Shown: positions 1 through 9,948, counted from the stretch's first letter. The stretch: 64,000 nucleotides of DNA from Argyresthia goedartella (GCA_949825045.1 OX463829.1:21608715-21672714); one strand, 5' to 3'. Notes: generated by a model from the letters alone, not told the origin. A program made the numbers and translations.

Positions 1-1142
1 TTACGTAGGTGGAGTGTTTTTCTAGAGTACTAAATCTAAGCTGCTTTAATGTGGACAGGCCTTATAAATATGAAAAAAACTACCGCCGTTTAAGCTTATA
101 CCGTGCGTAAAATAGCGTGTAATAAAAATAATAAGAATAAATAAATATCATTATGCACCCACACACATAATACGGGTTGTTGTTTTGTAAAGTTACGGGT
201 TAAGGTATAGAATATCGTTCACCTTAATTTTAAAGGGGAAGTGGTGGGGAGGGTTGGGAGTAGCTCCTTTGTCCCCTAGTTTAGTTTGTTTTGCGAGAAA
301 TTGTGTAGTTTTTGAGATATAAATTATTTAATTTGAGGTAATATTTACATACTTTTCGCAACAAAAGTGACATAGAGCTACCCGTAGAGAAGAGGGGGAT
401 GGTACCCCTGGAACTCCCCCCTCCACCGGACCACCCCTTTTTTGAGGTTACGTCTAGCTCCGTCTACTCCGTCTACTACGGGGCTGTGGCGGCGATAAGT
501 ACACTGCAGAGCATCCACCCAAAAATAAATATCTATTCATATCATTAAATTTTGTTTTCATTTGCATACGCTTCGCTCCGCTTCGCTTCGCTACGCTCCG
601 GTTTCGCTTCTTCTAACTTCTAACCTAACCTATAAACCAATTGAAATTTAGCCTCAATAAATATAATGCTACTTGAACTCAGTCTTCAGTGTTTATTTTT
701 TTCCAAATGGCAGTATTGATTTTCCTTTCGCGTAAGTCTTTCAATTTTAATTTTAATCGTAATTATATAAAACAGGTCTGCGGTAATAAAATATACGCTA
801 AAACGCAACATTACCTCATAAAAAGCTCTCCCCACCCCTCTACGGGTTGCATACTTGCATCATGTCATTTTCATAGCAAACATGATGTAAACGTTAGCTC
901 AAATTTTAACAAAATTCATTTATTTGACACAAACTATACATTTCCGCGGAAACAAAATCTATACTAGGGGGACAGGGAAGCTCCAAATAACCTCCCTCCA
1001 TTAACAATGATAAAAATCGTGTGAAAGGTATCTATAGCCAACCCAAGTTACGCCCTACTCAGGGCTGGTCATTCACATTCTACTAAAGCAAATATAGTTT
1101 CTTTAAAGTAGAGAAAAATACCTAAAATTTATTATAAAGTCA
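1..1142. other. Non-coding stretch, no gene recognised
   Basis: I see no supportable gene here. The open frame at 689-967 has no recognisable domain and a composition like its AT-rich surroundings. A low-complexity purine/pyrimidine run built on cgcttcg and cgctccg lies at about 569-612. The same style of run occurs at about 32510-32530. No splice-flanked exon or RNA gene is apparent. Confidence 0.5.
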
Positions 1143-1284
1143 AAGCCAAAGTACTTTATTACTGTAGATATTTACATATACTTAGCAAACGTCAATTTTG
1201 CCTCTTCTCTTCATTGGACCACTGTGGGAGAAGAAGGGCGTAGAAACTCCCACAGATTGATTTTTAGATCTCTTTTAAAAATAG
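1143..1284 (-). repeat. 3' tail fragment of a CR1/Jockey-group LINE (same family as 17003-21833)
   Basis: Read on the minus strand, this matches the 3' untranslated tail of the LINE at about 21690-21815: the stretch with 'cccacag...ggtccaatg', 'tgtaaatatctacagtaat' and a terminal AATAAAG. It is a 3' end only, as expected of a heavily 5'-truncated LINE copy. Sister tails lie at 14180-14275 (+) and 34060-34200 (-). It has no coding content. Confidence 0.8.
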
Positions 1285-1460
1285 GTTATATATTGTTGCC
1301 TTACCCTATCGCTTGCTATCGCGCTCGCAATATCGTGCAACCGGCGCGCGCAACGCGCATCGTGGACCGGTCGGGCGTGTCTGCACGTTGCGGCTATTTC
1401 GGGACAAATTTGTCATGATAATGTATAAACCAAAATTATGCGAGGGAAAAGTAAAACTTA

Positions 1461-1772
1461 TTTTATCTACACACGTATCATAAACCCTCTTTACTGCGTA
1501 CAAAAGCCGCACGTTACGATCAGCATAATGTTAAACTACTTGGTAAAAACTCATTTCTTGTCTGAAAAATTACTCATTATGACCATAATGAGTATTTTTT
1601 CTACATATTATGACATTCAAATTTCAAACGCCGACGCCCGCCTGCGTGCCGCCCCTAGTTTGTCTGTGAAGTTGGTACTACAGAACAAGCTAAACAACTG
1701 CAGAGCCACAATGCCGTCAAACATGCGGTTCCTGAACACATCAAAGAGAGCTTATGATATGTGTGTAAACTA
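1461..1772. mobile_element. MITE family A, copy 1
   Basis: This is a non-coding element of about 310 bp with inverted ends. The left end reads 'tttatctacacacgtatcat' and the right end is its imperfect complement (gagcttatgatatgtgtgta). A second copy lies at 23021-23343, with strong matches through the interior, including 'gccgacgcccgcctgcgtgc' and 'tttgtctgtgaagttggtac'. Similarity runs about 25 bp past the right inverted repeat in both copies, so the true element may be slightly longer. The open frame 1438-1773 lies across it and is not a gene. The superfamily is not clear because no target duplication could be fixed. Confidence 0.75.
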
Positions 1773-2040
1773 GTGTATGTAACTGTACATAATTAGGCAT
1801 TAAAACTCTCGAGTGATATAAAAAGTAACAAGCAATACGTAAACTATCGTTTCTGAATCGGGCGAAGCTTCACAGACATAATAAAGCGTAAGAAGACTTG
1901 AGCAACAAAGTGAAATCCGTCATAACATGCTGAAAATTTGCACACGTACTCAGAATACTGATCAAATTGACGTGCTATAAGTTCCAGTATGAATAAGGGG
2001 GTTTCAGTTTGTATAAAAATCAAAAACTACGTGACTTATG

Positions 2041-2137
2041 TATAATAATAATACCTTGGACACTATTTACATACATTGATCTAGCCCCAAACTAGGATTC
2101 CCTGTATCTTGGGTACTAGACAACGATACCCATACTT
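2041..2137 (-). mobile_element. tRNA-derived SINE, piece 1 of 3 (3' part)
   Basis: This is the 3' part of the same SINE family that is complete at 10806-11050 (-) and 15691-15941 (+). It holds the TAA/TTA-type tail and the conserved body (gccccaaactaggattccct, cttgggtactagacaacga). It stops abruptly at 'catactt', where the LINE at 2138 begins. The SINE resumes at 4173 after that LINE and again at 9894 after a second one. Confidence 0.85.
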
Positions 2138-2139
2138 CC

Positions 2140-4001
2140 CTTAACTATCCTATTCAAACGCTCGCTGGAGGAGGGTGTAATGCCAGCTCGTTGGAAAACC
2201 GCTTATATCTCACCAATTCATAAAAACCGGTCAAGTGCGAGTCTAAATCGCGCACGAAGGGTTCCGTACCACCGTTCAATGGAAGCGATGGCGTGGAGTG
2301 AATAGTTTGGATTTTACACAGCAAAATATTGTTTACAAAGTTATTGGTGCGGTTACTTTCACACTCCATGTACGTAACCAGGTGCATCCATAAGTTTGTA
2401 TGTGGTATTGAAAGAATTGTTGTATGGGAGCCCCCTTAAAAATTTCTTTTATCCTGTTTTTTAGTATTTGTTGTTATAGCGGCAACAGAAATACATAATC
2501 TGTGAAAATTTCAACTCTCTAGCTAGCTAGGTTCTTGAGATACAGCCTGGTGACAGACGGACGGACGGACGGATGGACGGACAGCGAAGTCTTAGTAATA
2601 GGGTTCCGTTCTTACCCGTTGGGTATGGAACCCTAAAAAAGAATCCCGGGATTGTGTCGAGCACCTATTTCCAAATTATGCCTAATCGCTAAGGTTCTCG
2701 AACGAATCGTTAATACCCAGCTCTATAATAGTCTCAAAGCGAGTTTTAGTCCTTTGCAACATGGATTTTTAAAGGGTAGATCAACTGTATCAAACTTGGT
2801 ACTTTTAAATGACTATGTTACCGAGCGTATGGATGATGGTGACCAGGTGGATGTCATTTATACAGACTACAGTAAGGCTTTTGATCGCATTGACCACAGT
2901 TTACTGCTGAAAAAGCTCGGGGGTGTTGGTGTCAGAGGCAGTCTGTTTGCGTGGTTAAACTCTTATGTATCAAACCGTTGTCAAGCTGTTGTACTTAATG
3001 GTTTTAGATCTTCGTGGGCAAGTATACCATCCGGTGTTCCCCAGGGATCCTTGCTTGGCCCACTACTATTCATTATATTTGTACAGGACATCGACTCAAG
3101 CTTTATTAATTCAAATGTATTAATATTTGCCGATGATATGAGTAGTTAACAAGGCTTCGGATGCCGTTCTTTTGCAACAGGATTTAATCAGGCTTGACAA
3201 CTACTGTTTGACAAACAAACTTGACCTTAATGTTGCAAAGTGTTTCTTTGTGACTTTTACTCGCAAGCTTAAACCATATACATCAAACTATCATATAAAA
3301 ACATGCCATTGACGAGGCTGTCTGAAAGTAAGGACCTCGGGGTTTTTCACGATAGTAGACTGATGTTTGACCAGCATATTAACAGCATCGTTAGTAAAGC
3401 CTCGAAGGCTATGGGATTTGTTATGAGATTGTCGAAGTAGTTCAATCATATGAAAACTATCAAAGTTCTTTATTGTACTTATGTACGTAGTCACCTTGAA
3501 TACGCATCTCAGGTATGGAACCCTTGCTTTGACAGTTATAGCGGTAGACTTGAGCAAATTCAGAGAAAGTTTACTCGGTATCTCGGATTTAAATTCAAGC
3601 TGCCTAAATTAGAATATGAAGACCGATGTTCACGGCTCCACCTTCTTCCTCTGAATTTGCGCAGGGATATTGCCGACGTAGCATTCCTCATGAAAATTGC
3701 TAGGGGTACCGTAGACTGTCCAAATCTACTCAACAAATTAAATTTTAAGGTCTCCAGTTGTAGTACTCGTAGACGTCCACTATTTCAGCTACCCTTGGTT
3801 TATAGCAACTACAGGGAAAATTAATTTCTCGTCAGAGCCTGCTCGACATTTAATCGTCTCTTCAAAACGAATATCGATGATGATCAGGACATTGATATTT
3901 TTAACAGCAGCGTTCAATCACTAGGTAATACTATCATTAGGAGGTTTGTAGCGAGTCGTGGTAACGTAGATGGAGGAGTGCGTGAGCAGTATAATTATTA
4001 A
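2140..4001 (+). pseudogene. LINE 1 ORF2 remnant (reverse transcriptase)
   Basis: This is a broken reverse transcriptase. The region just before the inserted repeat reads as an RT fingers segment (LEEGVMPARWKTAYISPIHK). After the insert come GFLKGRST, the catalytic block [26 protein letters not shown], and FADD at about 3126-3137. A stop follows two codons after FADD-M. The thumb and C-terminal region continue through several frame changes (about 3150-3300) and a TAG before 3450. It then runs open from 3450 to 3824 (YVRSHLEYASQVWNP) and on in another frame to about 4001. No endonuclease is present because the copy is 5'-truncated. It cannot encode a working enzyme. Confidence 0.85.
2223..2640 (+). 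mobile_element. Lepidopteran short interspersed repeat inside LINE 1
   Basis: This element of about 417 bp starts near 'ccggtcaagtgcgagtc', passes 'gcgcacgaagggttccgtac', and ends in a run of acgg units followed by 'gcgaagtcttagtaatagg' and 'ggaaccctaaaaa'. The same family occurs at 11617-11970, 14660-15356, 40508-40905 (-), 35430-35490 (-, partial) and 54678-55516 (variant). It interrupts the RT between PIHK and the next RT block, so it inserted after the LINE did. Such repeats are common across Lepidoptera; whether this one is SINE-like or Helitron-like cannot be decided here. Confidence 0.8.
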
Positions 4002-4172
4002 AATCTTCCCTTCTGTGTGAATTGATTTAATCTATTTTAAGAACTAAGTTAGTGCTGTTATTATTTAGACGACCATATGTGGATGATTGTAATTAGCTTT
4101 TAGTATGCCATTTCCAATGTTATGTAAAAATTACAGCTGTAAGCTTCCCTAAGAAAATAAAATAAAATAAAA

Positions 4173-4230
4173 ATACTTATATAGCTAAATATTATACTTA
4201 GATAGATAAACAACCATGACTAGGGTACAA
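4173..4230 (-). mobile_element. tRNA-derived SINE, piece 2 of 3 (middle)
   Basis: This is the middle of the split SINE ('atacttatatag...agatagataaacaaccatg...gggtacaa'), matching about 10880-10950 of the intact copy. It lies between the 3' end of LINE 1 and the 5' end of LINE 2. It ends at 'tacaa', which recurs at 9894-9898 as the LINE 2 target duplication. Confidence 0.85.
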
Positions 4231-4717
4231 CGTTGAGAGGGCGCTCTACGATAAACACAGCTTTTCGTGGTGCTCCGTGTTAAACTTTATTTAAAAATGC
4301 AGTTTTTAGTAATTGACATTAAATACATTTAATTTGTGCAGTATAAGTGACAACAACCCTATATAAGTGTTATCTCAACCAGAAACTGAATAATGTGGAT
4401 AAAATCGACGAAACAAATAACCAGTGCATAAAATACAAAAACACCAATAATTACAAAAGACCCAGTGAAATAAATCTTAATAACACAAAGTTAAGTGATA
4501 AAAACAATACTGTATGTGAAAATAATCAGTGATAATAAGATAAACAAGCAAAAATATGACATTGGAAACCGTTTGATATCCAAAAACGGAGGACGCCTCA
4601 AGTACACCAATCAGTGCAATCCATCACATTTGCGCGCGAAACGACAATAGATGTCGTCCATGTAGCGCGAGATAAACGGACGGCACCAATATCAAAATTT
4701 CGCAGGATCTCACAACT

Positions 4718-4786
4718 GTCCCAGTGGCGTGAGCCGAAGAACGGCGACTCATAAGTTGGAGGCCCTCGGTTCAAATCCGAAAACTT
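4718..4786 (+). promoter_or_regulatory. tRNA-like module 1 in the LINE 2 5' UTR
   Basis: A box-A-like string tggcgtgagccg (4725-4736) is followed, 43 nt start to start, by a box-B-like ggttcaaatcc (4768-4778). This is close to the spacing of a real tRNA gene. The segment between them carries actcataag, which resembles the anticodon loop of elongator tRNA-Met. The acceptor ends do not pair well, so it is not a tRNA gene. It may be an internal Pol III-type promoter or a captured tRNA or SINE head. Function is inferred only. Confidence 0.5.
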
Positions 4787-4833
4787 ACAAAAATATTTTT
4801 TCTTACTACGAGTAGTACCAACTACGAGTAACT

Positions 4834-4902
4834 ATCTCGGTAGCGTGAGTTGGGAGCCGGCGTTTCACAAGTTAAAGGTTCCTGGTTCAAAACCGAAGAA
4901 CA
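4834..4902 (+). promoter_or_regulatory. tRNA-like module 2 in the LINE 2 5' UTR
   Basis: This is a second module 116 bp after the first. The A-box-like tagcgtgagttgg (4841-4853) and B-box-like ggttcaaaacc (4884-4894) are again 43 nt apart. It resembles module 1 (both share a cacaag/cataag loop region and a 3' 'ggttcaaa.ccga'), so it looks like a diverged duplicate. As with module 1, a role in transcription is not proven. Confidence 0.5.
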
Positions 4903-5204
4903 ACCACAAAAATGGAAAATAATGATCTACAGTTTTAACTTGCAACACACCATATTGCCACCTGTGGGTGAGTAGCGGAACCGCTGACGGAGAGTAGCAA
5001 TAAAGAATCTATAACTACTATCTAGTTCTACGAGTATAACATAGAGGGCACGGTAACGAAGTTCAATAAAACTTAAATAGATGGCAGCACAGTACATAGT
5101 TAATTAATCTGTGAAACAATAGATGTCACTACATGTACATGGAATAACGAATACATACATAATAGATATTATCTAAAATAAAACAAAATAATTTAGAGTT
5201 AAAA

Positions 5205-6107
5205 ATGAACTGCTCGGTGTGTAATAAGAGAACAAACACATGTGAGCGAATCTCTTGCTGCTGCTGTAAGAAAAGCTTTCACCCTATATGTCTTGGTATC
5301 CAGACAGAAGAGTACATAAGGACTGCTCATAATTATGACAGATCATGGAAATGTCCTGATTGTAAAACTAAATTGGGACTCAACTCAGGAAACAAAGGAT
5401 TACAGGGTACGTCCCTCCCACTATCTATTACAACCTTATGTGAGACACCAAATACATCTAGAAATGTTACTCTGCGACGGCGCCCTATATATAGGGCGAA
5501 CATTCCAGTACATAATAGTTTTTCGTCTCTATCTTCTGATGAAGAGAAAAGTGATGACGAACTCTACGGTGATACACTAAACCCGGAACAGGACATTAAT
5601 AGAAGCTGTCCAGATATCGGCTCCAATCCACACGAAAAAATTCACGAAATGGAGAGTACTATATTGGATCTACAAGCAAATCTAGCAGGAGCAAACCTGG
5701 AAATTGAGAGACTACTGTCTGAAACCTACGAGCTTCGTAAAAATGTAGAGGAAAAAGATAAAATAATAGTCAGCCTGAAATCATTGTGCACGTCACCGAC
5801 ACAAACTCTACCATCTTCTTGCAAGAAAAGGCAATTGCCAAAATCTTTATTCAGTACAAATAAAAAAGTGGATTTGAGAAAGAACAACAAAAAAATCACA
5901 CACTGCGATAAAACATGTCAAACTAATTACCAAGTAGAAACTCCAATATCCATAGCCAGCGAGAAAGAATACATAGAGAAAGAAATACTTTTACATTATA
6001 ACGAAGAGATGGATTTCGAACATTTATACACAAAAATGCATATATACATATTGCAATATATACATTTCAGAAAGCAAAAGCGAATTAAGCAGCTCTTATT
6101 CGACTAA
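5205..6107 (+). CDS. LINE 2 ORF1, N-terminal part (PHD finger plus coiled coil)
   Basis: This is a 300-codon frame starting MNCSVCNKRTNT. Residues 1-55 form a PHD-type zinc finger: CSVC, CCCCKKSFHPICLG and WKCPDC provide the Cys4-His-Cys3 ligands. Residues 150-195 are rich in heptad-like E/L/K and should form a coiled coil. Residues 205-235 are basic. ORF1 proteins of CR1-group LINEs often carry such a PHD finger and act as RNA-binding partners of ORF2. The last 20 or so residues here are out of frame: a +1 reading from about 6070 runs on into the 6139-6681 block, so a small indel near 6060-6075 has split ORF1. Starting at 5205 keeps the full first zinc ligand pair. Confidence 0.75.
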   Translation: MNCSVCNKRTNTCERISCCCCKKSFHPICLGIQTEEYIRTAHNYDRSWKCPDCKTKLGLNSGNKGLQGTSLPLSITTLCETPNTSRNVTLRRRPIYRANIPVHNSFSSLSSDEEKSDDELYGDTLNPEQDINRSCPDIGSNPHEKIHEMESTILDLQANLAGANLEIERLLSETYELRKNVEEKDKIIVSLKSLCTSPTQTLPSSCKKRQLPKSLFSTNKKVDLRKNNKKITHCDKTCQTNYQVETPISIASEKEYIEKEILLHYNEEMDFEHLYTKMHIYILQYIHFRKQKRIKQLLFD

Positions 6108-6681
6108 GTTATGTATAATCAGCAGCTGCACAGGTAAGATGACACGTGACATTGCGGAAGAGTTTTTGGAACCAGAAAGCATCATTCACTATAAAATTAA
6201 TGGTGGAGGACTGAAAGAGTTGTTGGGAAGTATCGAGGTTAAACTGAAAGGATACACGAAAAATGATCACTGTATCATATTTATAGGTGATAGAGACTTT
6301 AAGAGTGCCTGTGAATATACTGAACTAATTACATTCATAAGACAAAAATTGGTGTTGGTGCAACACACTAATATTATTTTATGTACACCTACATACAGAT
6401 ATTCATACGATGCAAATATATTCAATGCTCGAGTGGAATTATTTAATAATCGGTTGTATCTGGATAATTTAAAATGTAACTATGCAAATCTGGTGGATTC
6501 TAATAGGCTCTTAATGTGTACATTTCGGATGTTCCACGAAAATGGATATATTAATAGGAATGGCATAAAGATTGTTTTTGAGGACATATCTAGGATTGTA
6601 AAACGAATTGGAAGTGCGGACAAACAGTTAAATGAAAACAATTCTTTTCAATGGCGTCGCAGGAACCAACGGAAGATCTGA
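6108..6681 (+). pseudogene. LINE 2 ORF1, C-terminal part after a frameshift
   Basis: This continues ORF1 in the next frame (6139-6681 from a Met; open upstream to about 6065). Motifs such as HCIIFIGDRDF and HTNIILCTPTYRY resemble the SGNH-esterase-like C-terminal domain found in the ORF1 of CR1-group LINEs, but the catalytic set is not clear. It ends 31 nt inside ORF2 in a different frame. A short ORF1/ORF2 overlap is usual for such elements and suggests reinitiation. Confidence 0.6.
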
Positions 6682-9398
6682 CGATCGCCACTGTTGAATG
6701 TTCGTATGATGTTGAGACATTAATTAAGCCACATCTTCCAAATATTTTCGACCAAAATTTGTGTGGTATTAATACTAAAAAAGATCAACAAAATCTGAAT
6801 TTAAAACATACAATAACCCTATTTCATCAAAATATAGCAAGTGTATTATCAAAACGTGATATTCTCGAAGCTGCATTAGCCGAACTTGGTACAGATATTG
6901 GAGAAATAAGCATAATCTGTCTATCCGAGACATTTCTTAGGCGCGGTACAGAAGCAAATTTAAGGTTGGTAAACTACACATTGGCTGCATCCTACTGTAG
7001 GCAACATCAACGTAGAGGTGGTACATGTATTCTATTGAAAAACGGAATAGAGTATAAAGCTACGTTAAACTTAAAACCCCAGGACTACAGTTTTGAATGC
7101 TGTGGAGTAGAGTTACTAGATTATAATTTGCATGTTATATGCATTTACCGTACCCCAGATTCACCGATTGAAACCTTTTTCAAAGAATTATCTCGCTTAT
7201 TAAATTCATTAAGACGTAAAAATATTGTATTATGTGGAGATTGGAACATAGATGTGATGACAGAGAGCAGGTTTTCAAAGGAACTGTTAAGTATATTGAG
7301 CAATCATAGCATGATTAACCGCATTGACGTGCCCACTAGGAGGAAGTCGTGTATAGATCTTATTGTCACTAACGCTACAATCGAAGTCGAAGCTAAAGTT
7401 CATTGCCTGGCCTTGTCGGACCACGAAACGGGCCAGAGTATAAGTTTCCAAAAGGAGTATAGCAACAATGTTCCAAAACTTCCTGCCTTCTGGTTTGAGT
7501 ATAGGAGAGACGTTTCGGATGACAATCTAAGAAAGTTTACTGAGGTCATGTCATGCCCCTCATTTGATGAAGTAATTTCAGAAACTAGTGTAGAGCGAGC
7601 GTTCAACTTATTCCACGATGTAATAGTATTGTTCTTTGAAATGTGTTTTCCGATTGAAAAAAAAAAAACTATTAACAAACCAATAAAGAATAGATGGCTC
7701 TCAAAAGGAATAAAACGCTGTTGCATTACTAAGAGAAGTCTGTACATGAAATATATTATGTCACATTCATCAACTAAAAAAGACTATAAAATTACATATA
7801 AAAATTATGCCACAATATTAAAAAAATGTATCCATAACTGTCAAAAAATTCAAAATACAAACTATATAAAAAACTCGAAAAATACATGTAAAGCTTCCTG
7901 GGATATAATTAAAAATAATATTGCTATAATTGAAGACAAAAAAGGTATTACTAGTATAAAAATAAAGGACACACTTCATACAAATGCAAGTGATATAAGT
8001 GAGCTGTTTAATAACTTCTTTATAGACTTAACAAACACATCAGACAGTAAAGATAAAAATAATCAAGTACTGACTCCGTTAATAAGCCATAGAGCTGAAT
8101 CAATATACCTGTCGCCAGTTGACGAAAAAGACATATTTAATATAATAATGACATTGAAAAATACGGCCTCCACTGGCTATGATAAAATAAACACGAAAAT
8201 CCTAAAACTCTGTGCTCGGTACATTGCAAAACCTTTGACACATATAATAAACATATCATTTACAGAAGGAAAATTCCCGTCACGTCTTAAGCAATCAGTT
8301 GTTAAACCTCTCTATAAAAAGGGCGAAAGGAACGATATGAACAATTATAGGCCTGTGACCCTAATACCCGTTCTTTCCAAAATAATAGAAAAGGCTATGT
8401 ACAACAAAATATACAGTTTTGTCACACAGTTTAAAATACTAAAGGAGCAGCAGTTTGGTTTCAGAAAAAATCGTTCAACAACATTAGCTTGCTTTTCTCT
8501 TATTAATAACATTTTACAAAGCTTAGATTCTAAAATGGCCGTTGCATCTATCTTCTTAGATATGAGTAAAGCCTTTGATTTCGTGTCACATCCAACTCTA
8601 CTTGAAAAACTGTACAGGTATGGGATTAGAGGAAACTGTTGGGAATGGATAAATAGCTATTTAAGTCACCGGACTCAGTGTGTAGAAATAGAAATGATAA
8701 ATAATAAACATAAAAAGTCATTTCACTCAAAATATCGCTCTAATGATTTTGGAGTACCGCAAGGCAGTGTACTGGGCCCCCTTTTATTCCTGCTGTATAT
8801 TAATGATTTACCTGACATGACTAAGAATGAGTGCGTACTGTTTGCAGATGACACAACTTTAATAGTTAAATGTAAAAATAGAAATGAGTTGCAAACAGAG
8901 ATAGGTGAAACATTAGAAAGCGTTAGTAAATGGTTAGAATGTAATAATTTAAAAGTAAATATAGAGAAAACACAATTAATTCAATTTCAGACTCATGATA
9001 ATGCTAATCACAATCAACTAATAATTAATCATAATAATACAATTCTAGCCGAATCTGACTCTACAATATTTTTAGGTGTGACAATAGATAAGTTTTGCAA
9101 CTGGAAAGCTCATGTTGACAAAGTATGTCTTAAGTTAAACAGATTCGTGTACGCACTGAGGCGGATGAGAGACGTAGCCACACGAGAGGCTACTCTGTCA
9201 GCATACCACGGGTACGTTGCACCGGTACTTCGTTATGGTCTGATATTGTGGGGCAACTCGGTAGACGTTAAGCGGGCATTTATAACACAAAAGAAATATA
9301 TAAGGGCTTTGTGTGGCGCTGGATATATTGATAGTTGTAAGCCTCTGTTCAAAAAATTGGGCATACTGCCATTACCTTGTATGTACCTACATATTTGA
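6651..9398 (+). CDS. LINE 2 ORF2: endonuclease-reverse transcriptase (C-terminus shifted)
   Basis: This 915-codon frame encodes an AP-like endonuclease (about residues 55-270) with FHQNIASV, ICLSETFLRRG, CGDWNIDV and ALSDHET. After a linker (PIKNRWLSKGIKRCC) comes a reverse transcriptase (about 470-760) with NNYRPVTLIPVLSK, FGFRKNRSTT, FLDMSKAFDFVSH, GVPQGSVLGPLLF and the catalytic FADDTTLI. The protein would nick target DNA and prime reverse transcription from it. The frame ends at a TGA after PCMYLHI (9398). The true C-terminus continues in another frame to 9666 (IKIFNTIPEELKDL). All visible EN and RT core motifs are intact, so the C-terminal shift is the main lesion. It overlaps ORF1 by 31 nt. 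Confidence 0.9.
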   Translation: MASQEPTEDLTIATVECSYDVETLIKPHLPNIFDQNLCGINTKKDQQNLNLKHTITLFHQNIASVLSKRDILEAALAELGTDIGEISIICLSETFLRRGTEANLRLVNYTLAASYCRQHQRRGGTCILLKNGIEYKATLNLKPQDYSFECCGVELLDYNLHVICIYRTPDSPIETFFKELSRLLNSLRRKNIVLCGDWNIDVMTESRFSKELLSILSNHSMINRIDVPTRRKSCIDLIVTNATIEVEAKVHCLALSDHETGQSISFQKEYSNNVPKLPAFWFEYRRDVSDDNLRKFTEVMSCPSFDEVISETSVERAFNLFHDVIVLFFEMCFPIEKKKTINKPIKNRWLSKGIKRCCITKRSLYMKYIMSHSSTKKDYKITYKNYATILKKCIHNCQKIQNTNYIKNSKNTCKASWDIIKNNIAIIEDKKGITSIKIKDTLHTNASDISELFNNFFIDLTNTSDSKDKNNQVLTPLISHRAESIYLSPVDEKDIFNIIMTLKNTASTGYDKINTKILKLCARYIAKPLTHIINISFTEGKFPSRLKQSVVKPLYKKGERNDMNNYRPVTLIPVLSKIIEKAMYNKIYSFVTQFKILKEQQFGFRKNRSTTLACFSLINNILQSLDSKMAVASIFLDMSKAFDFVSHPTLLEKLYRYGIRGNCWEWINSYLSHRTQCVEIEMINNKHKKSFHSKYRSNDFGVPQGSVLGPLLFLLYINDLPDMTKNECVLFADDTTLIVKCKNRNELQTEIGETLESVSKWLECNNLKVNIEKTQLIQFQTHDNANHNQLIINHNNTILAESDSTIFLGVTIDKFCNWKAHVDKVCLKLNRFVYALRRMRDVATREATLSAYHGYVAPVLRYGLILWGNSVDVKRAFITQKKYIRALCGAGYIDSCKPLFKKLGILPLPCMYLHI

Positions 9399-9666
9399 AG
9401 TCTGTATTTTCGTCAAAAAGTATCCAGACCTATTTAGGAAAAACTGTGAGGTATTCAATTGTAGAGGCCGAAGTAAAAACAAACTTTATTTACCACCACA
9501 AAGGCTCAAACTGTTTTCCAATAGCCCACTATGCATGTCAATTAAAATATTTAATACTATTCCGGAAGAGCTAAAAGACCTCAAAATTAATCTATTCAAA
9601 ATCAAGTTATTTAATTTCTTATTGGAAAATATGTTTTATAATGTTAGTGACTTTTTAAAAAAATAA
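9385..9666 (+). pseudogene. LINE 2 ORF2 C-terminal tail in a shifted frame
   Basis: In the frame open from 9313 to 9666, the part from IFEVCIFVKKYPDLF to the end (SIKIFNTIPEELKDLKINLF) is the normal C-terminal tail of this LINE family. The same 'FN.IP.E...L....FK..L' pattern appears at 45562-45831, 21293-21568 and 28680-28760. It is separated from the RT frame by a small indel at about 9378-9390. Confidence 0.8.
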
Positions 9667-9893
9667 TGTTTATAAATGTGTTCTTGCATTTATTTATTGT
9701 AATTATTATTGTTATTGATAATGTTATGATTGCTGTGATTAATTTAATTGAACCAATTTTGACCTTCTATTTCCATTACTTGTATTATAATATTTGCACA
9801 CCATTCTAAATGGTTAATATGCTAGGACATTAGCTATTTAAGAACTCCTTGTACGCATATTATAAGCAAATAAATGATTTATGATTATGATTA

Positions 9894-9948
9894 TACAAAC
9901 ATCCGTTCTCATCAAACAAATATTTGCCCCCACCGGGACTCGAACCTT
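9894..9948 (-). mobile_element. tRNA-derived SINE, piece 3 of 3 (promoter end, truncated)
   Basis: This is the remaining 5' part of the split SINE, ending in the complement of the B box ('gggactcgaacc'). The head beyond the B box, including the A box, is missing, and unrelated sequence starts at about 9949. Pieces 1 to 3 together make about 210 bp of a SINE that is about 250 bp when complete. Confidence 0.85.

Larger units (their letters stand above)
2138..4172 (+). mobile_element. Non-LTR retrotransposon (LINE 1), 5'-truncated, inserted in a SINE
   Basis: This is a LINE copy of about 2 kb whose coding part starts inside the reverse transcriptase. It lies between two copies of the SINE-derived hexamer atactt (2132-2137 and 4173-4178), read as the target-site duplication. 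Its 3' end is a short tandem run of aaata units after the last coding block. A lepidopteran short repeat (2223-2640) is inserted within its RT. The coding remnants are listed separately. I place it in the Jockey/CR1 group from RT motif style only. Confidence 0.85.
4231..9893 (+). mobile_element. Near full-length CR1/Jockey-group LINE (LINE 2), inserted in a SINE
   Basis: This 5.66-kb element is bounded by the pentamer tacaa (4226-4230 and 9894-9898), with SINE sequence continuing on both sides. In order it holds a 5' UTR of about 970 bp with two tRNA-like modules, ORF1 (PHD finger, coiled coil, then a C-terminal domain after a frameshift), ORF2 (AP-type endonuclease, RT), a 3' UTR, an AATAAA at about 9869, and a short terminal tandem run of atgatt units. 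Frameshifts break both ORFs, so this copy is dead. The ORF2 frame of 915 codons without a stop suggests fairly recent decay. The CR1 versus Jockey assignment is uncertain. Confidence 0.85.

Noticed and set aside
569..612. GC-skewed cgcttcg run as a regulatory element
   Set aside because: Simple low-complexity repeat, seen again near 32510; nothing points to function.
689..967. 92-codon open frame in the first kilobase
   Set aside because: No domain, Phe/Asn/Lys-rich as expected of translated AT-rich DNA, and no splice or promoter context.
4718..4902. Two tRNA genes in tandem
   Set aside because: Boxes and spacing fit, but acceptor stems do not pair, and both lie inside the 5' UTR of a LINE. 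Recorded instead as tRNA-like modules.
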